Shown here: positions 62,378 through 64,000 of the stretch, piece after piece
How the letters are laid out: each line of letters starts with the position of its first letter
Numbering within the stretch: the stretch's first letter is position 1
Assembly: GCA_027625915.1 (NCBI GenBank)
Contig: JANTQA010000023.1
Location: 17,298,001 to 17,362,000 of the forward strand
Direction of reading: 5' to 3'
Source: Anaeramoeba flamelloides
Lineage: Eukaryota > Metamonada > Anaeramoebidae
Length of the DNA: 64,000 nt
Notes under the pieces: model-generated
Told to the model about the DNA's origin: nothing
Seen by the model: the letters and a program-made list of their open reading frames with translations, nothing else
The model's database searches: none
Program-made: the position numbers and the translations under genes

Positions 62378-63491
62378 TTAAGGGACTAATATTCAACGAC
62401 AACAAGGCAAAATTTTAAAATATGTTATTGGTGGTATTCTATACTTTCGTATTTTGTAGATCCCAAGTGTCAAAAAATTCTGATCGACTAAGAAAGCCAT
62501 AAAAGAATATTTTTTTTCTTAGACCATTTTTTTTTCCATTTTTTCTGAAAAAGAAAACTATTAAATTCATTTTATTTCTCACGATTTAACAAGATTTTAC
62601 CCCGTTTATTGCCATTTTGATCATAATTATACTATAGCATTTCTTTGTTACCAGTAATGTTTATATAAAGGTTTTTTTTTTCAATTTTGAGATAAAACTT
62701 TTGGTTAACCAAAAAATTATATTCAACGGATTAAAAAATAATTGTATTTTTTTAAGAAGAGTAGTTATAATAATCAAAGTTTTGTGGCCATTTAAAAATT
62801 TTACGGAAAAAAAATGATTTTGTTTTATGATGAAATTCGATTATTCAAAATAAAATTTACTTGAAGATATTTGGGAATTAGTCAATTTTATCCGTTAAAT
62901 TCAAAATCATTTTTTTTCAGCCAAAAATGATTTTTATTGTTATAAGGATTCTTGTGAATATGACCAAACAATTTGTTAAAAAAATTTTTCAAAATTGAAA
63001 ATTTTTTTGGCTTTTTGAAAACCAAAAAACAACTTTTTCAAAACCTTAAAGAAAAAATTTTTTTTGCATAATAGATCTCAATTTAATTGATAAACTGGAG
63101 TTAAGCTTCTACCGAATATTCATTTATTAAATCACCTAAACCACGAATAGTTTTAATGGCTAAGATTTGAATTGAAATATTAATGAAAGAAAAAGAAACC
63201 AAATAAAAAATTTACTTTCGAAATCAATACTTTCCAACATAAAACGAAAAATTAGTTCTCCCATTTTGAAGAATTAACTTAATTCTTGAACAAAATAATA
63301 GGTTACTTTTTTTAGTTTTATATTGGAAAGATGTAAATTTTGAATTTCAAAAAAGAGAATCAAATCAATAAATTGTTTAAATGAGTTAAACTCATCCATT
63401 TCATAAGTCGAAACACAAATTACAAAAAAAAAAAAAATTTCAAGATCTTGACAAGATTTCATTTTATTTTCAAAAATGACTACTCCCTTAA
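62378..63491 (+). repeat. Family H element (H2)
   Basis: About 1.11 kb bounded by TTAAGGGACTAATATT and GACTACTCCCTTAA. It is collinear with H1 (10337-11475). The minus frame 63274-63507 lies inside it and has no family features. Confidence 0.75.
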
Positions 63492-63567
63492 ATTTAAAAA
63501 ACATCAAGCAAAAAAAAAAAATTTATTGTAAAGATTTTTATGTTATAAAAATTTTGTCTTGGATATT

Positions 63568-63818
63568 ACCCTAATAAAAAAACTTTTTTTATAACATCTA
63601 TATAACATTTTGATAACAAAATTTCCTTTTAATGATGATTTTTTCAATGTTTTTTTAAAAAATATTCTTATAACATGTTATAAATTTTATAACAAATTTT
63701 ATAACAAATAATTATGTTATAAAAGTTTTTATTATAAAATTTTTTAACATTTTAAGCGTTTATAACACCTTTACAACACGTTTATAACATTTTACAAAAA
63801 ACTTTTTTTATTAGGGTT
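63568..63818. repeat. Family M inverted-repeat element built of TATAACA units
   Basis: About 250 bp. Left end ACCCTAATAAAAAAAC and its inverse at the right (GTTTTTT-like run, then ATTAGGGT). The interior carries at least ten TATAACA/TATAACAT-like motifs in both orientations. A second GGTTAGGG follows directly outside. A fragment occurs near 440-530. Confidence 0.7.
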
Positions 63819-64000
63819 AGGGTTTACACTAAATTTTTGGAAAATTTTCAAATTGATAATATGATCTATAATTTATATTTTCTTTGTTTTCTGAGTTTGC
63901 AAGAATCTTCACAACGTTATGAAAAAAAAAATAAAGGCATGATTTAATCTTCATGTCTTCATTCTTAAAATAGTATATAAACAAGAGCAATATAATAATT

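Noticed and set aside
63810-63825. Telomeric TTAGGG repeat
   Set aside because: Only two tandem units, and the first is the end of inverted-repeat element M; no array.

Overview
This is nuclear DNA from an AT-rich, intron-bearing unicellular eukaryote. Long A/T homopolymers dominate. Genes are separated by kilobases of non-coding DNA. Introns are GT-AG, mostly about 95-340 bp, with a few of 2-5 kb. The standard code fits: genes end in TAA or TAG, and no in-frame stop has to be read through. The gene content (PAS-RGS-DUF547 protein, Wee1/Myt1-like kinase, PIN-like transporter, p24 cargo receptor) fits a free-living amoeboid or flagellate protist. An Anaeramoeba- or heterolobosean-like source is my guess; nothing here proves it.

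Eight protein genes and one tRNA can be supported. In order: a p24/TMED secretory receptor (+, 1914-2910); a compact intronless gene with PD-(D/E)XK-nuclease-like features (+, 13179-13991); a four-exon PAS-coiled coil-RGS-DUF547 signalling protein (+, 19380-24410); a two-exon Lon protease with an organelle-targeting first exon (-, 30230-33386); tRNA-Leu(UAA) (+, 34097-34177); an EGF-motif single-pass membrane protein (-, 37837-38772); ribosomal protein eS24 in two exons (-, 40151-40894); a four-exon PIN/auxin-efflux-carrier-like transporter stretched over 9.9 kb (+, 44208-54128); and a two-exon Wee1/Myt1-like kinase (-, 57660-59464). Several reading frames start at non-ATG codons or run into introns, so I rebuilt exon structures from splice phase and protein-family continuity. 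There is no operon logic; the genes are independent housekeeping, trafficking and signalling functions.

The rest of the window is mostly a graveyard of short dispersed repeats. I separate about a dozen families by comparing copies within the window; they are lettered A-P for reference only. Most have terminal inverted repeats and sit at TTAA or TA, the pattern of non-autonomous DNA transposons (MITEs) of piggyBac or Tc1/mariner type. Several are nested: A1 in G, C1 in D1, E2 in H3. They fill the giant introns of the transporter and RGS genes, the region just 5' of the transporter, and the 3' flank of Lon. One decayed LINE reverse-transcriptase fragment is recognisable at about 29.4-29.9 kb. 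Composite (CA)n(TA)n microsatellites lie in two introns, and a GT/GTAT tract of about 210 bp lies at 42.7 kb.

I did not find a self-evident new multi-gene system. The most distinctive items are the PAS-RGS-DUF547 fusion split by a repeat-filled intron, the repeat-inflated transporter gene whose upstream region is itself a repeat copy, the sharp base-composition break inside Lon, the small PD-(D/E)XK-like gene, and the nested TTAA-flanked repeat families.
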